Positions 24,135-32,869 of a DNA stretch of 64,000 nucleotides are shown here, piece by piece. Position numbers and translations under genes: made by a program. The DNA lies in contig NZ_CP061725.1 of NCBI RefSeq assembly GCF_014764405.1, positions 5,332,001 to 5,396,000 of the forward strand. The letters are read 5' to 3'. Below the pieces are notes generated by a model, which was not told the origin of the DNA, searched no databases, and worked only from the letters and a program-made list of their open reading frames with translations. How positions within the stretch are numbered: the stretch's first letter is position 1; each line of letters opens with the position of its first letter. Source of the stretch: Micromonospora craniellae (lineage in GTDB: Bacteria; Actinomycetota; Actinomycetes; Mycobacteriales; Micromonosporaceae).

Positions 24135-24335
24135 GTGAGCAGCCTGCCCGATCAGAGTGGCGACACCGCAACAGTCGTCGAGATGAATGACGATCAATGG
24201 CGTGAGGCTGTCGAACAGGCGCTCGGCCGGCTTCACCTGACGTATCGTGAGCTCGCCGAGATGGCGAAGCGACGGGACTTCTCGTCGATCGAAGCCAAGA
24301 AGTTGTGGATGTCCATTGGCACCACACGTGCGTAG
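24135..24335 (+). CDS. Small helical protein upstream of unknown gene (possible antitoxin-like)
   Basis: GTG 24135 follows GGAGG by six bases, so I prefer it over the ATG at 24108. The 66-residue product has an acidic start and two helices (WREAVEQALGRLHLTYREL and AEMAKRRDFSSIEAKKLW) that could be a small helix-turn-helix. Its last eight bases overlap the start of the next gene. The size, overlap and neighbourhood beside a restriction system fit an antitoxin or regulator role, but this is only inference. Confidence 0.5.
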   Translation: MSSLPDQSGDTATVVEMNDDQWREAVEQALGRLHLTYRELAEMAKRRDFSSIEAKKLWMSIGTTRA

Positions 24336-25116
24336 CTCGCTGGGCCGTAAGGCCCGCGAGTTCGCGGACACGTTGCAAGCTCTGCTCAACCAGACGGTGT
24401 GCGACCACGCGCAGGTCACCGTCGACATCACCGCCGACCGGGCCCTGGTGGGCACCCGGCTCGGCGGGTTGATGTCGGAGCCTGTTCCGCTCCGCTCCCA
24501 CGCGCGTACGAGAATCTGGCTGGATGTGCAGTGTCGCCTCACGATGGACGGTGACGAGGGCGAGTTCCTGGCCGTCGAGGCGTCCTATTGCGGACTCAAG
24601 TTCGGCGATTCCATGGAGCCGCTGCTCCACTACGACTTCGAGCGGGACAAGGAGCAGTACACCGAGGCTCACCTCCAGGTGTGCGCGAGTCATCCGACCT
24701 TCGAGGCGTTCCTGCAGGAGACCGGCCGTAAGGGGCCGGGCGGCCTCAGCAAGATTCATCTTCCGGTCGGCGGCCGGAGGTTTCGGCCCTCGCTGGAAGA
24801 CCTCCTCGAATGCCTGATCGACGAGGGTCTGGTGCGGCCGAAAGCGGGCTGGGAACAGGCTATCGGGAGGACCCGAGACGAGTATCGGCGCAAGCAGATC
24901 GCGGCGGTCGTCCGGCGGAACACTGGCACCGCCCAGGCCGAGTTGCAGCGGTTGGGATACCGGGTGGTCCCGCCGGACGACCAGCGCCTGCTGGCGAAGA
25001 TCACGCGACTGATCACGCCGCGTCCCCGTTCCGGAGACCAGGAGCGCGGCGTCGGTCGGCAGCAGCAGTCCGGTGGCGGGCGGCGGACGAGTGATCGGCT
25101 GTCGGATATGCGATAA
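24328..25116 (+). CDS. Unknown protein, 262 aa, coupled to the small gene upstream
   Basis: Starts at GTG 24328, overlapping the preceding gene by eight bases. The middle contains WLDVQCRLTMDGDEGEF, LLHYDFERDKEQYTEAHLQV and LSKIHLPVGGRRFRPSLEDL. The spacing of His, Asp and Glu faintly recalls TumE/DUF6516-type toxins, but the match is weak and I would not name it. The last 40 residues are Arg/Gly-rich and disordered. It stands 79 bases before hsdR and may be part of the same defence locus. Confidence 0.55.
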   Translation: MRSSLGRKAREFADTLQALLNQTVCDHAQVTVDITADRALVGTRLGGLMSEPVPLRSHARTRIWLDVQCRLTMDGDEGEFLAVEASYCGLKFGDSMEPLLHYDFERDKEQYTEAHLQVCASHPTFEAFLQETGRKGPGGLSKIHLPVGGRRFRPSLEDLLECLIDEGLVRPKAGWEQAIGRTRDEYRRKQIAAVVRRNTGTAQAELQRLGYRVVPPDDQRLLAKITRLITPRPRSGDQERGVGRQQQSGGGRRTSDRLSDMR

Positions 25117-25195
25117 CCGTCGCGTCGAGCTGTCCGCCGGCGGTGGACCGTCGATATTCTGACGCGTTCATCGGGGCCTATGGACGTGGGGGAAA

Positions 25196-28100
25196 GTGGA
25201 TCCTCGACAGGTACGACGCTTGGCGGAACGCTCCGCGAACTTCGGTTTCCTGAGAGATCATTCTGTGCTGGTCTGGTATGGCGCAGGAGCCGAGTTGCTG
25301 GTCTATGTCGACGCCCAGGCGGCGATGTTCAAGATTCGCACCTTCGGCGACGAGATGGCCAAGGATCTGCTTCGCCGGACGAGTCAACAGCCACGCAAGG
25401 ACTTCTACAGCCGGGTCGAGGCCCTGCACGCTGACGGCACGCTGACCCGCGACGTGTACCAGGCGTTCCACAGCCTGCGGGATCAGGGCAACAGGGCGGT
25501 GCACGACCATCTCGCCGAGGTGCGGGCCGCCCTGGAGATGCTGCGTACCGGCTTTGAACTGGGGTTGTGGTTTCATCGCGCGTTGACCGGCGACCGTTCG
25601 CCGATCGGGTTCGTCCCTCCCACGCCGCCGCCGCAGCAGGTGCCGCAGAGCGTCGCCGACGCGCTTCAGGCGGAGCTGGCCCGTTACCAGCAGGAACTGG
25701 CCGAGACCAAACTGCTGCTGGCCGGTAAGCCTTCGGTGGCGGTGGCGCAGGCCGACGCCGACCGGGACGCCGAGCGGGCGATCCGGCGGGCGGCAGCCGA
25801 CCGCGACGAGGCCGTCGCCCTGGTGACCAGTCTCGCGCCGGAGGTCCGCGCCGCACAGGACGCGCTCGACGCCTCCGTCACCGGCAAGGTGTCCGCCGCC
25901 AAGCGCGAGGAGTTCATCAGCCGCGCCCGGCGGGCCTCGCGCGAGCCGCTCAACGAGACGCAGACCCGGGTCGAGATCGACCGGCAGCTCACCGCCGCCG
26001 GTTGGCAGGTCCAGGACGAGAACCAGATCAACCTGTACGCGGCCACGGGCGTCGCCGTCCGTGAGGTCACCCTGGCCACCGGGCGGGCCGACTACCTGCT
26101 CTATGTGGACCGGCTGCTGGTCGGCGTGATCGAGGCCAAACGCGAGGGCACCGCACCGCGCGGTGTCGAGGCACAACTCGACCGGTACCAGCGTGGGTTG
26201 ACCGCCGAGCAGCGCATCTGTGCCTGGCGGCGGGACGAACCGCTGCCGTTCGGGTACGTGGCCACGGGCACCGAGACAGCGTTCGTGAACCGGCTGGACC
26301 CGTTTCCGCGTACCCGGGAGGTCTTTGCCTTCCACCGGGCGGAGACGCTGGCGCGCTGGATGCGTGAGGCGGACGACGACCCCGACGCGCCGACGCTGCG
26401 GGCCCGGCTGCGCCGGATGCCGACGCTGGACCCGCTCGGCCTGCGCCCGGCGCAGGTGGACGCGATCACCGGTCTGGAACTGTCGCTCGCCCACGACCGC
26501 CCGCGCGGGCTGGTCCAGATGGCCACCGGCGCGGGCAAGACCTTCACCGCGGTCACCGGCAGCTACCGGTTGCTCAAGCACGCCCGCGCCAACCGGATCC
26601 TCTTCCTGGTCGACCGCAACAACCTGGGCAAGCAGACCCTCCAGGAGTACGCGGGCTACCAGACCCCCGACGACGGCCGCAAGTTCGCCGAGCTGTACAA
26701 CGTCGACCGGCTCTCCGGCGCCGGCATGCTGGCCTCATCCAACGTGGTCATCTCCACGATCCAGCGGCTCTACTCGGCGCTGCGCGGCGACGACCTGCCC
26801 GACCCGGACACCGACGATCGTGCCTTCGACGACTACGACCTGGACGCGCCCGCCGAGGTGGCCTACAACCCGGCCATCCCGCCGGAGACGTTCGACCTGA
26901 TCGTGGTCGACGAGTGCCACCGGTCGATCTACGGCAAGTGGCGCGCGGTCATCGAGTACTTCGACGCGTTCGTCGTGGGCCTCACCGCCACTCCGGTGAA
27001 CCAGACGCTCGGCTTCTTCCAGCAGAACATCGTCTCGTCCTACACCTACGAGCAGGCGGTCGCCGACGGCGTGAACGTCGGGTTCGACGTCTACCGCATC
27101 CGCACCGAGATCACCGACGGTGGGGCGACTATCGACGCCAGCACCGTCGTGCCGCTGCGTGACCGGCGCACCCGGGCCGAGCGCTATCAGGAGCTGGAGG
27201 ACGACTTCACGTACGCCAGCAGCCAGGTCGGGCGCTCGGTGATCTCGAAGGGCCAGTTGAAGCTGGTGCTGGAGACGTTCCGGGACCGCCTGTTCACCGA
27301 GATCTTCCCGGGCCGTACGACCGTGCCGAAGACGCTCATCTTCGCCCGGGACGACAACCACGCCGAGGAGATCGTCACCATGGTCCGCGCGGTCTTCGGG
27401 CGGGGCAACGACTTCGCCACGAAGATCACGTACGCCTCGCGGCGGGACGGCGACAACCCCGACACGCTGATCCAGGCGTTCCGCAACAGCCCCGAACTGC
27501 GCATCGCGGTGACCGTCGACATGATCGCCACCGGCACGGACGTACGCCCACTGGAATGTGTCTTCTTCCTCCGCCCGGTACGCAGCGCCACCTACTTCGA
27601 GCAGATGAAGGGCCGGGGCGCCCGCACCATCGACGCCGCCGAGTTCCAGGCGGTCACGCCCGACGCTGAGGTCAAGGACCGGTTCGTCATCGTCGACGCG
27701 GTCGGCGTCACCGATGCCGAGCTGGACGAGGCGGTGCCGCTGCACCGGCACTCCGAGCAGCAGATCTCGCTGCGGGACCTGCTCCGCAAGGCCGGAACGC
27801 TGACCGCCGACCCGGACGAGGTGGCCACCCTTGCCGCCCGACTGGCCCGGCTTCACCAACAGCTCACCGACGACGAACGCGCCGAGCTGGCCGAGCTGGG
27901 CGGACAACCACTCACCGGCATCGTGCGCGGGCTGGTCGAGGCGGTCGCACCGGAACAGCTCAACCCCGCGAAGGAAGCCGGCCCCGCCGCCGTACGCGAC
28001 CTGCTGGCCGACGCGCTGCGTCCGCTCGCCGCGAACCCGCCGCTGCGCGAGCGCATCCTGGAGATCCGGCGCGCGCACGACATCACCATCGACGAGGTGA

Positions 28101-28684
28101 ACACCGACACCCTGCTGTCGGCGCGCGGCGTGCCGCCCGAGGAACTGGCCCAGGTCACGGTCAAGAACTGGCACGAATACCTTCAGGAACACCGCGACGA
28201 GATCACCGCGTTGCAGGTCTTCTATGAGGGACGCGGCCGGATCGGCTACACCGAACTCAACGAACTGGCCCGCCGCATAGCCCGGCCGCCGCAGGCATGG
28301 ACCCCGGAGACGCTGTGGCGGGCGTACGTCCTGCTGGGGCGCGCGGTCGACGCACCCGGCGAGCGTACCGTGACCGACCTGGTCAGCCTCATCCGCTACG
28401 AGCTGGGCATCGACGCCGAACTGCGGCCCTACCGCAGCCTCGTGGAGGAACGCTTCCGTGGGTGGCTTCTCCAACAGGAACAGGCAGGCGCTAGGTTCAC
28501 AGCCGACCAGACATGGTGGTTGGAGAGGATCAAGGACGTGATATCGGTCAGCGTGGAGATAACCCCCGACGACCTCGACGGCGCACCCTTCACCGAACGC
28601 GGCGGCATCGACGGGTACGCCGACACCTTCGGCACCCGCGCCGAACCCCTCCTCACCGAACTGAACCAGGAGCTATCCGCGTGA
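25196..28684 (+). CDS. hsdR: Type I restriction enzyme R subunit HsdR
   Basis: The motor and nuclease of a type I restriction-modification system; with HsdM and HsdS it cuts unmodified foreign DNA after ATP-driven translocation. It has 1162 residues. Residues ~20-110 resemble a DUF4145 (HEPN-like) domain. The PD-(D/E)xK nuclease is at ~296-320 (GRADYLLYVDRLLVGVIEAK). Helicase Walker A is MATGAGKT at ~442-449, Walker B is VVDECHRS near 570, motif III is GLTATP, and motif VI is QMKGRGARTI near 803. An EcoEI-type C-terminal helical domain follows. GTG 25196 has a G-rich site upstream. The stop overlaps hsdS by four bases (GTGA). Confidence 0.95.
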   Translation: MDPRQVRRLAERSANFGFLRDHSVLVWYGAGAELLVYVDAQAAMFKIRTFGDEMAKDLLRRTSQQPRKDFYSRVEALHADGTLTRDVYQAFHSLRDQGNRAVHDHLAEVRAALEMLRTGFELGLWFHRALTGDRSPIGFVPPTPPPQQVPQSVADALQAELARYQQELAETKLLLAGKPSVAVAQADADRDAERAIRRAAADRDEAVALVTSLAPEVRAAQDALDASVTGKVSAAKREEFISRARRASREPLNETQTRVEIDRQLTAAGWQVQDENQINLYAATGVAVREVTLATGRADYLLYVDRLLVGVIEAKREGTAPRGVEAQLDRYQRGLTAEQRICAWRRDEPLPFGYVATGTETAFVNRLDPFPRTREVFAFHRAETLARWMREADDDPDAPTLRARLRRMPTLDPLGLRPAQVDAITGLELSLAHDRPRGLVQMATGAGKTFTAVTGSYRLLKHARANRILFLVDRNNLGKQTLQEYAGYQTPDDGRKFAELYNVDRLSGAGMLASSNVVISTIQRLYSALRGDDLPDPDTDDRAFDDYDLDAPAEVAYNPAIPPETFDLIVVDECHRSIYGKWRAVIEYFDAFVVGLTATPVNQTLGFFQQNIVSSYTYEQAVADGVNVGFDVYRIRTEITDGGATIDASTVVPLRDRRTRAERYQELEDDFTYASSQVGRSVISKGQLKLVLETFRDRLFTEIFPGRTTVPKTLIFARDDNHAEEIVTMVRAVFGRGNDFATKITYASRRDGDNPDTLIQAFRNSPELRIAVTVDMIATGTDVRPLECVFFLRPVRSATYFEQMKGRGARTIDAAEFQAVTPDAEVKDRFVIVDAVGVTDAELDEAVPLHRHSEQQISLRDLLRKAGTLTADPDEVATLAARLARLHQQLTDDERAELAELGGQPLTGIVRGLVEAVAPEQLNPAKEAGPAAVRDLLADALRPLAANPPLRERILEIRRAHDITIDEVNTDTLLSARGVPPEELAQVTVKNWHEYLQEHRDEITALQVFYEGRGRIGYTELNELARRIARPPQAWTPETLWRAYVLLGRAVDAPGERTVTDLVSLIRYELGIDAELRPYRSLVEERFRGWLLQQEQAGARFTADQTWWLERIKDVISVSVEITPDDLDGAPFTERGGIDGYADTFGTRAEPLLTELNQELSA

Positions 28685-30177
28685 CCAACCTGCCACCGGG
28701 CTGGGCAGAAGTGCGTCTTGGCGACATCGCTACCTCCGTCAAGAATGGCATATTCGTCTCACGGCCAGGTGCAGATCCTGGCGGCGTGCCGATCTTGCGC
28801 ATTAGTGCCGTGCGGCCCGGTCATCTTCGAGTAGAGGATATCCGTTACACAGGACAGAATGCAGAAGCTCTGGCAGAGGCGGACTCCCTGCTGGATCCCG
28901 GCGATCTGGTTTTTACCCGTTACAACGGAAACATTGACTTTGTTGGGGCATGTGCAATCGTCCCGCAGAACGTTGGGCCGTTGACATATCCCGACAAGCT
29001 CATCCGTGTCCGAGTGGCCGCCAGTGTGGCCAGTTCGGCTTTCATTGCATATCTCTTTCAATCTCCCCGTGTTCGGCCCCAAGTTCGCGCGCTGGCGCGG
29101 ACAACCGCAGGCCAGGCCGGTATTTCGGGGGCCAGCCTGAAGTCGATCAGCATCCCATTGCCGCCGCTCGCCGAGCAGCGGCGCATCGTCGGGTTGCTCG
29201 ATAATCTACTTTCTCGTTGGAATGCGGGTTTGAATGCGCTGAACGCGACGACTCGTCGTGCTGATCGCTTACGCGAACAGGTGATGTACGCTGCTGGCGT
29301 CGGGCGGCTGGCGGGTGAATCATCGAAGAACTCTGCGCCACCTCCTGATCCGGCAGGGGTCGTCGATGGCGAGTTGCCCGACATTCCCGGCACTTGGCAG
29401 TGGAAGCGGCTGGGTGAGATCGCCGATGTCGTCGGCGGTGTCACTAAGGATGGCAAGAAGCAGGCAGACCCCGATCATGTCGAAGTCCCTTATCTGCGGG
29501 TCGCGAATGTTCAGCGCGCCCGCCTCGACCTTTCCAAGGTGGCGCTGATCAGGGTTTCTCCCAAGAAAGCCGAGCAGTTGAGGCTGCTGCCGGGCGATGT
29601 TCTTTTGAATGAGGGTGGCGACCGAGACAAGTTGGGGCGCGGCTGGATCTGGGAGGGGCGGATTCCTGACTGCATCCACCAGAACCATGTGTTTCGCGCC
29701 CGGATTGCGGACGGATTTCTGCACTCGAAGTTGCTAGCGTGGCATGCGAATGGCGGATTCGGCCGAAGTTGGTTCCAAGCCAACGGGCTGCAAAGTGTGA
29801 ATCTCGCGTCTATCAGCCTTGGCAAAATGCGGCTGTTTCCTGTTCCTGTGCCACCTTTGGGTGTCCAGGACTACCTGGTCAAGACGGCTGAATATCACCT
29901 TTCGATGCTGGACGGTATGGAGGAAGCCGTATCCGTGGCGCGACAAAGGGCTGCAAACCTGCGGGCGTCGTTGTTGGCGGAGGCGTTCGCTGGGCGGTTG
30001 GTGCCGCAGGATCCGGATGACGAGCATGCCTCCGAGTTGCTCGCGCGGATCAGGGCCGAGCGGGAGTCCGCGTTGCCGAAGCAGAAGGCGCGTACCCGGC
30101 GTACCAAGAAGGAGCTGGCGGCACCGCCGACCAGGGTGACCGGTGACGACTACCAGCAGGAGGCGTTTCCCCTGTGA
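28681..30177 (+). CDS. hsdS: Type I restriction-modification specificity subunit HsdS
   Basis: HsdS chooses the DNA target. It has 498 residues with two target-recognition halves, each closed by a conserved region: SLKSISIPLPPLAEQRRIVG then helix, and SLGKMRLFPVPVPPLGVQDY then helix. The C-terminus is basic (KQKARTRRTKKELAA). GTG 28681 overlaps the hsdR stop. The first recognition half has clearly lower G+C than its neighbours (67 of 120 bases at 28741-28860, against 43 of 60 in an hsdM sample at 30721-30780) and contains rarer A/T-ending codons, as expected if target domains were swapped in by recombination. A repeat mini-ORF links it to hsdM. Confidence 0.93.
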   Translation: MTNLPPGWAEVRLGDIATSVKNGIFVSRPGADPGGVPILRISAVRPGHLRVEDIRYTGQNAEALAEADSLLDPGDLVFTRYNGNIDFVGACAIVPQNVGPLTYPDKLIRVRVAASVASSAFIAYLFQSPRVRPQVRALARTTAGQAGISGASLKSISIPLPPLAEQRRIVGLLDNLLSRWNAGLNALNATTRRADRLREQVMYAAGVGRLAGESSKNSAPPPDPAGVVDGELPDIPGTWQWKRLGEIADVVGGVTKDGKKQADPDHVEVPYLRVANVQRARLDLSKVALIRVSPKKAEQLRLLPGDVLLNEGGDRDKLGRGWIWEGRIPDCIHQNHVFRARIADGFLHSKLLAWHANGGFGRSWFQANGLQSVNLASISLGKMRLFPVPVPPLGVQDYLVKTAEYHLSMLDGMEEAVSVARQRAANLRASLLAEAFAGRLVPQDPDDEHASELLARIRAERESALPKQKARTRRTKKELAAPPTRVTGDDYQQEAFPL

Positions 30178-30233
30178 GCGTGAGGAGTGAGCGGAGCGAG
30201 CCCCGCAGTCGCGAACGGAGGACGGTTCGGTGA
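30174..30233 (+). CDS. 19-codon repeat mini-ORF bridging hsdS to hsdM
   Basis: GTG 30174 overlaps the hsdS stop (GTGA) and its own TGA (30231-30233) overlaps the hsdM GTG (30230). The peptide is MSVRSERSEPRSRERRTVR. The DNA (GTGAGCGTGAGGAGTGAGCG and on) is of the same GAGCG-rich type as the trp-operon repeats and the start of the gene at 1890. It is probably a bridging sequence rather than a functional peptide. Confidence 0.45.
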   Translation: MSVRSERSEPRSRERRTVR

Positions 30234-31723
30234 GCACTGTGGATTCGCGCCGGTTGGTGCAGAAGCTGTGGAACTACTGTGACGTGCTGAGGGACGACGG
30301 CGTGTCGACCATCGACTACGTGGAGCAGTTGACGTTCCTGCTGTTCCTCAAGATGGCCGACGAGCGGGCCCACCGGTCGTTGCGGCCGGAGCAGATCGTG
30401 CCGGACGAGTTGAGCTGGCAGACGTTGCTCGACGCGGACGGGGACGCCTTGGAGGTGCAGTACCGGCATGTGCTCACCGGGTTGGCCCGGGAGGGCGGGA
30501 CGCTCGGCACGATCTTCCGGAAGGCGCAGAACAAGATCCAGGACCCGGCGAAGCTCAAGCGGCTGATCGTGGATCTGATCGACAAGGAGCAGTGGTCGAG
30601 CACGGGGGTCGACGTCAAGGGCGACGCCTACGAGGAGTTGCTGGCCCGGGGTGCGGAGGACACCAAGTCGGGGGCCGGGCAGTATTTCACGCCCCGCGCG
30701 CTCACCGCAGCGATGGTCGATGTCATGCTGCCCACCCCGGACGACACGATCACCGACCCGGCCTGCGGCACCGGGGGCTTCCTGCTGGCCGCCTTCGAGT
30801 ACGTCCAGCGGCACCACGGCGCGAGCCTCACCCCCGACCAGCGCCGTCGGCTCGGCGGCGGTGCCGTCACCGGCACCGAGCTGGTCGACGGCACCGCCCG
30901 GCTGGCCGCGATGAACATGCTGCTGCACGGTATCGGCAACCCCGGTGGCGACTCCCTCATCACCGTCGGTGACGCGCTGGGCAAGCCGCCGTCGCAGCGG
31001 TACACCCTGGTGTTGGCCAACCCGCCGTTCGGCCGCAGCTCCACGATCCGCTCGGTGACCGAGAGCGGGCGGGCCTCCCGCGAGGAGCGGGAGATCGAAC
31101 GCCCCGACTTCTGGGCGGCGACCGCCAACAAGCAGCTCAACTTCGTACAGCACATCGCGTCGCTGCTGGAGATCGACGGCCGCGCGGCCGTCGTCCTGCC
31201 CGACAACGTGCTGTTCGAGGGCGGCGCGGGCGAGACCATCCGCCGTCGGCTGCTCAAACAGTACGACCTGCACACGCTGCTGCGGCTGCCCACCGGCATC
31301 TTCTACGCCGGCGGGGTCAAGGCGAACGTGCTGTTCTTCGAGCGTCGGCGGGCCCGCGAGGAACCCTGGACCCAGAAGCTCTGGGTGTACGACTTCCGGA
31401 CCAACCAGCATTTCACGCTCAAGCAGAACCCGCTGCGCCGCGAACACCTCCAGGATTTCGTCGACTGCTACCTGCCGGGCAAGGACCGGTCGGAGCGGGT
31501 GGAGACCGAGCGTTTCCGGGCCTTCACCTATGCGGACCTGATAGCCCGGGACAAGGTGAACCTGGACATCACCTGGCTGCGGGACGCCTCCCTGGACGAC
31601 GTCGACGCGCTGCTGCCACCCGAGGTGATCGCGCAGGAGATCGTCGAGGACCTCCAGGCGGCGCTCCGCGAGTTCGCGGCCATCGCCGACGCGCTCGGCA
31701 GTTCCCGATCCGAGTCGGTCTGA
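30230..31723 (+). CDS. hsdM: Type I restriction-modification DNA methyltransferase HsdM
   Basis: An adenine-N6 methyltransferase that protects host DNA and completes the restriction complex. It has 497 residues. The N-terminal HsdM_N helical domain (QKLWNYCDVLRDDGVSTIDY) is followed by GAGQYFTPRAL, SAM motif I DPACGTGGFLLAAFEYV and catalytic motif IV LANPPFG. Later come QLNFVQHIASLLEIDGRAAV and LPTGIFYAGGVKANVLFFE. GTG 30230 overlaps the stop of the bridging mini-ORF. It is the last gene of the restriction-modification operon. Confidence 0.96.
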   Translation: MSTVDSRRLVQKLWNYCDVLRDDGVSTIDYVEQLTFLLFLKMADERAHRSLRPEQIVPDELSWQTLLDADGDALEVQYRHVLTGLAREGGTLGTIFRKAQNKIQDPAKLKRLIVDLIDKEQWSSTGVDVKGDAYEELLARGAEDTKSGAGQYFTPRALTAAMVDVMLPTPDDTITDPACGTGGFLLAAFEYVQRHHGASLTPDQRRRLGGGAVTGTELVDGTARLAAMNMLLHGIGNPGGDSLITVGDALGKPPSQRYTLVLANPPFGRSSTIRSVTESGRASREEREIERPDFWAATANKQLNFVQHIASLLEIDGRAAVVLPDNVLFEGGAGETIRRRLLKQYDLHTLLRLPTGIFYAGGVKANVLFFERRRAREEPWTQKLWVYDFRTNQHFTLKQNPLRREHLQDFVDCYLPGKDRSERVETERFRAFTYADLIARDKVNLDITWLRDASLDDVDALLPPEVIAQEIVEDLQAALREFAAIADALGSSRSESV

Positions 31724-31733
31724 CCGATGTGGA

Positions 31734-31794
31734 GGATCGTGGCGGTGTAGCTGTTCGACACGCCGGGCCTGTGCCTGCTGCACTGCCACGATCC
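31734..31794 (+). terminator. Long inverted repeat after hsdM
   Basis: GGATCGTGGCGGTG (31734-31747) pairs with 31781-31794 with 13 of 14 matches around a 33-base loop, ten bases after the hsdM stop. It is probably the operon terminator, though the large loop would also fit a small palindromic element. Confidence 0.5.
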
Positions 31795-31939
31795 GGGCCG
31801 GTGCCGACCAGGCCGCGCCCGGGTGGCCTCCTCGTCGGGCGGGACGGTACGTGCTCGCGGGCGGTCGGCCTGCCCAGCCCCTCCACCGCAGCCTCGGCGC
31901 CGTCTCTCGCCCCCGCCAGCGCGCCTGCTCCCCACCACC

Positions 31940-32018
31940 GCGTCGATCATGGAGTCATGGCTACGACATAACGCTACAGACCATGGCAAACTCCTGACCA
32001 CAACTCCATGATCGGCGC
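31940..32018. repeat. Palindromic repeat element (GATCATGGAGT family)
   Basis: Arms 31940-31955 and 32003-32018 pair in 15 of 16 positions, with CGATCATGGAGT/ACTCCATGATCG perfect. The 47-base interior is AT-rich for this genome and has a nested inverted pair (CATGG/CCATG). It differs in sequence from the 8807 element and from the hairpin repeat at 15483 and 16517. It probably belongs to a second class of small palindromic elements. Confidence 0.8.
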
Positions 32019-32076
32019 AGGTGTGGCCGAGGTCCGGCATGACGAGGCGCGGTGATCCGGACGCACGCCCTCGCGG

Positions 32077-32275
32077 TCAGCCGGGTCGCTCGGCGGTGGT
32101 GGCGAGGAGGTGGGCGAGTGCGGTCCGTGCGTTCTGGAGGGTGGAGATCCGGCGGTCGAGGCTGTGGAGCTGGTCCGCCAGGGTCGGCGTCGCGCAGTGT
32201 TCGAGCTCCGGGCCGGGCCCCTCGACGCAGGGGAGCAACTCGCGGATGACGCTCGTGGTCAGCCCGACGACCGGG
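32077..32275 (-). pseudogene. C-terminal remnant of a MerR-family regulator
   Basis: The minus strand encodes GLTTSVIRELLPC, then LADQLHSLDRRISTLQNART and ALAHLLATTAE, the dimerisation helix typical of MerR regulators, ending at TGA 32077. Upstream the frame continues into unrelated sequence, so the DNA-binding domain is missing. The break lies at about 32270, where an aminotransferase fragment begins on the other strand. Confidence 0.6.
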
Positions 32276-32683
32276 TCCGTGCCCACCTGCGCGCGGCGCT
32301 GGAGCAGAGCCCGGACGATGTCTCGCTGCTGGCCACCGTGTACTCGTCGGCGGGTGAGTTCACTGTGGCCGGTCCGGACGACGAGCTGGCGGTGCTGGTG
32401 CGTACCGGCCCGGCCGCGTCCGGACCGCAGGGCCCGCTGGCGCTGGCCACAGTCGGGTACGAACGGGTCCTCCCGGCGGTGAAACATGTCGGCGAGGTCG
32501 CCAAGACGCACCTCCTCCGCCACGCCGTGGAACGGGGCTTCGACGACGCCGCCTTCGTGGACCGTCGGGGTCGGCTCAGCGAAGGGTTGATCTGGAACCT
32601 GGCCTTCTGGGACGGCACGTCGGTGGTGTGGCCGGAGGCCGAGATGTTGGGCGGGACCACGATGGGCATCGTGGCACCGGGCC
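32270..32683 (+). pseudogene. Internal fragment of a class IV aminotransferase-like gene
   Basis: From about 32270 the plus strand encodes ALEQSPDDVSLLATVY, LATVGYERVLPAVKHVGEVA (with a PLP-type Lys), GFDDAAFVDRRGRLSEGLIW, NLAFWDGTSVVWPEAEML and GGTTMGIV, in the order of class IV aminotransferases. The true N-terminus is missing (the frame upstream is the antisense of the MerR remnant), and after TTMGIV the similarity ends. Although the frame stays open, this is a cut-out fragment. It may be the partner of the MerR scar in one rearrangement. Confidence 0.6.
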
Positions 32684-32700
32684 TACCGGGCCGAACCGCT

Positions 32701-32720
32701 CACCGCTCCGTGAGGCGGTG
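32701..32720 (+). terminator. Short hairpin before terC
   Basis: CACCGC (32701-32706) pairs with GCGGTG (32715-32720) around an eight-base loop. It is a weak candidate only. Confidence 0.25.
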
Positions 32721-32869
32721 CCGCGTCGGCAGACCGGTGCCCTGCGCGACACGCGGGTACGGACCGCGCGGGGTTGCGGCGGGACCTCCGGCACGGTACG
32801 CCATGCGTACGCAGATCGGCCGATGGATCCGGGTGCCGACCCGGCGGCGGTCTGAAAGTCGAGGACGAG

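Noticed and set aside
32690..32869. yybP-ykoY manganese riboswitch before terC
   Set aside because: The conserved GGGGAGTAG-type and pairing segments were not found. Only a weak six-bp hairpin is present.
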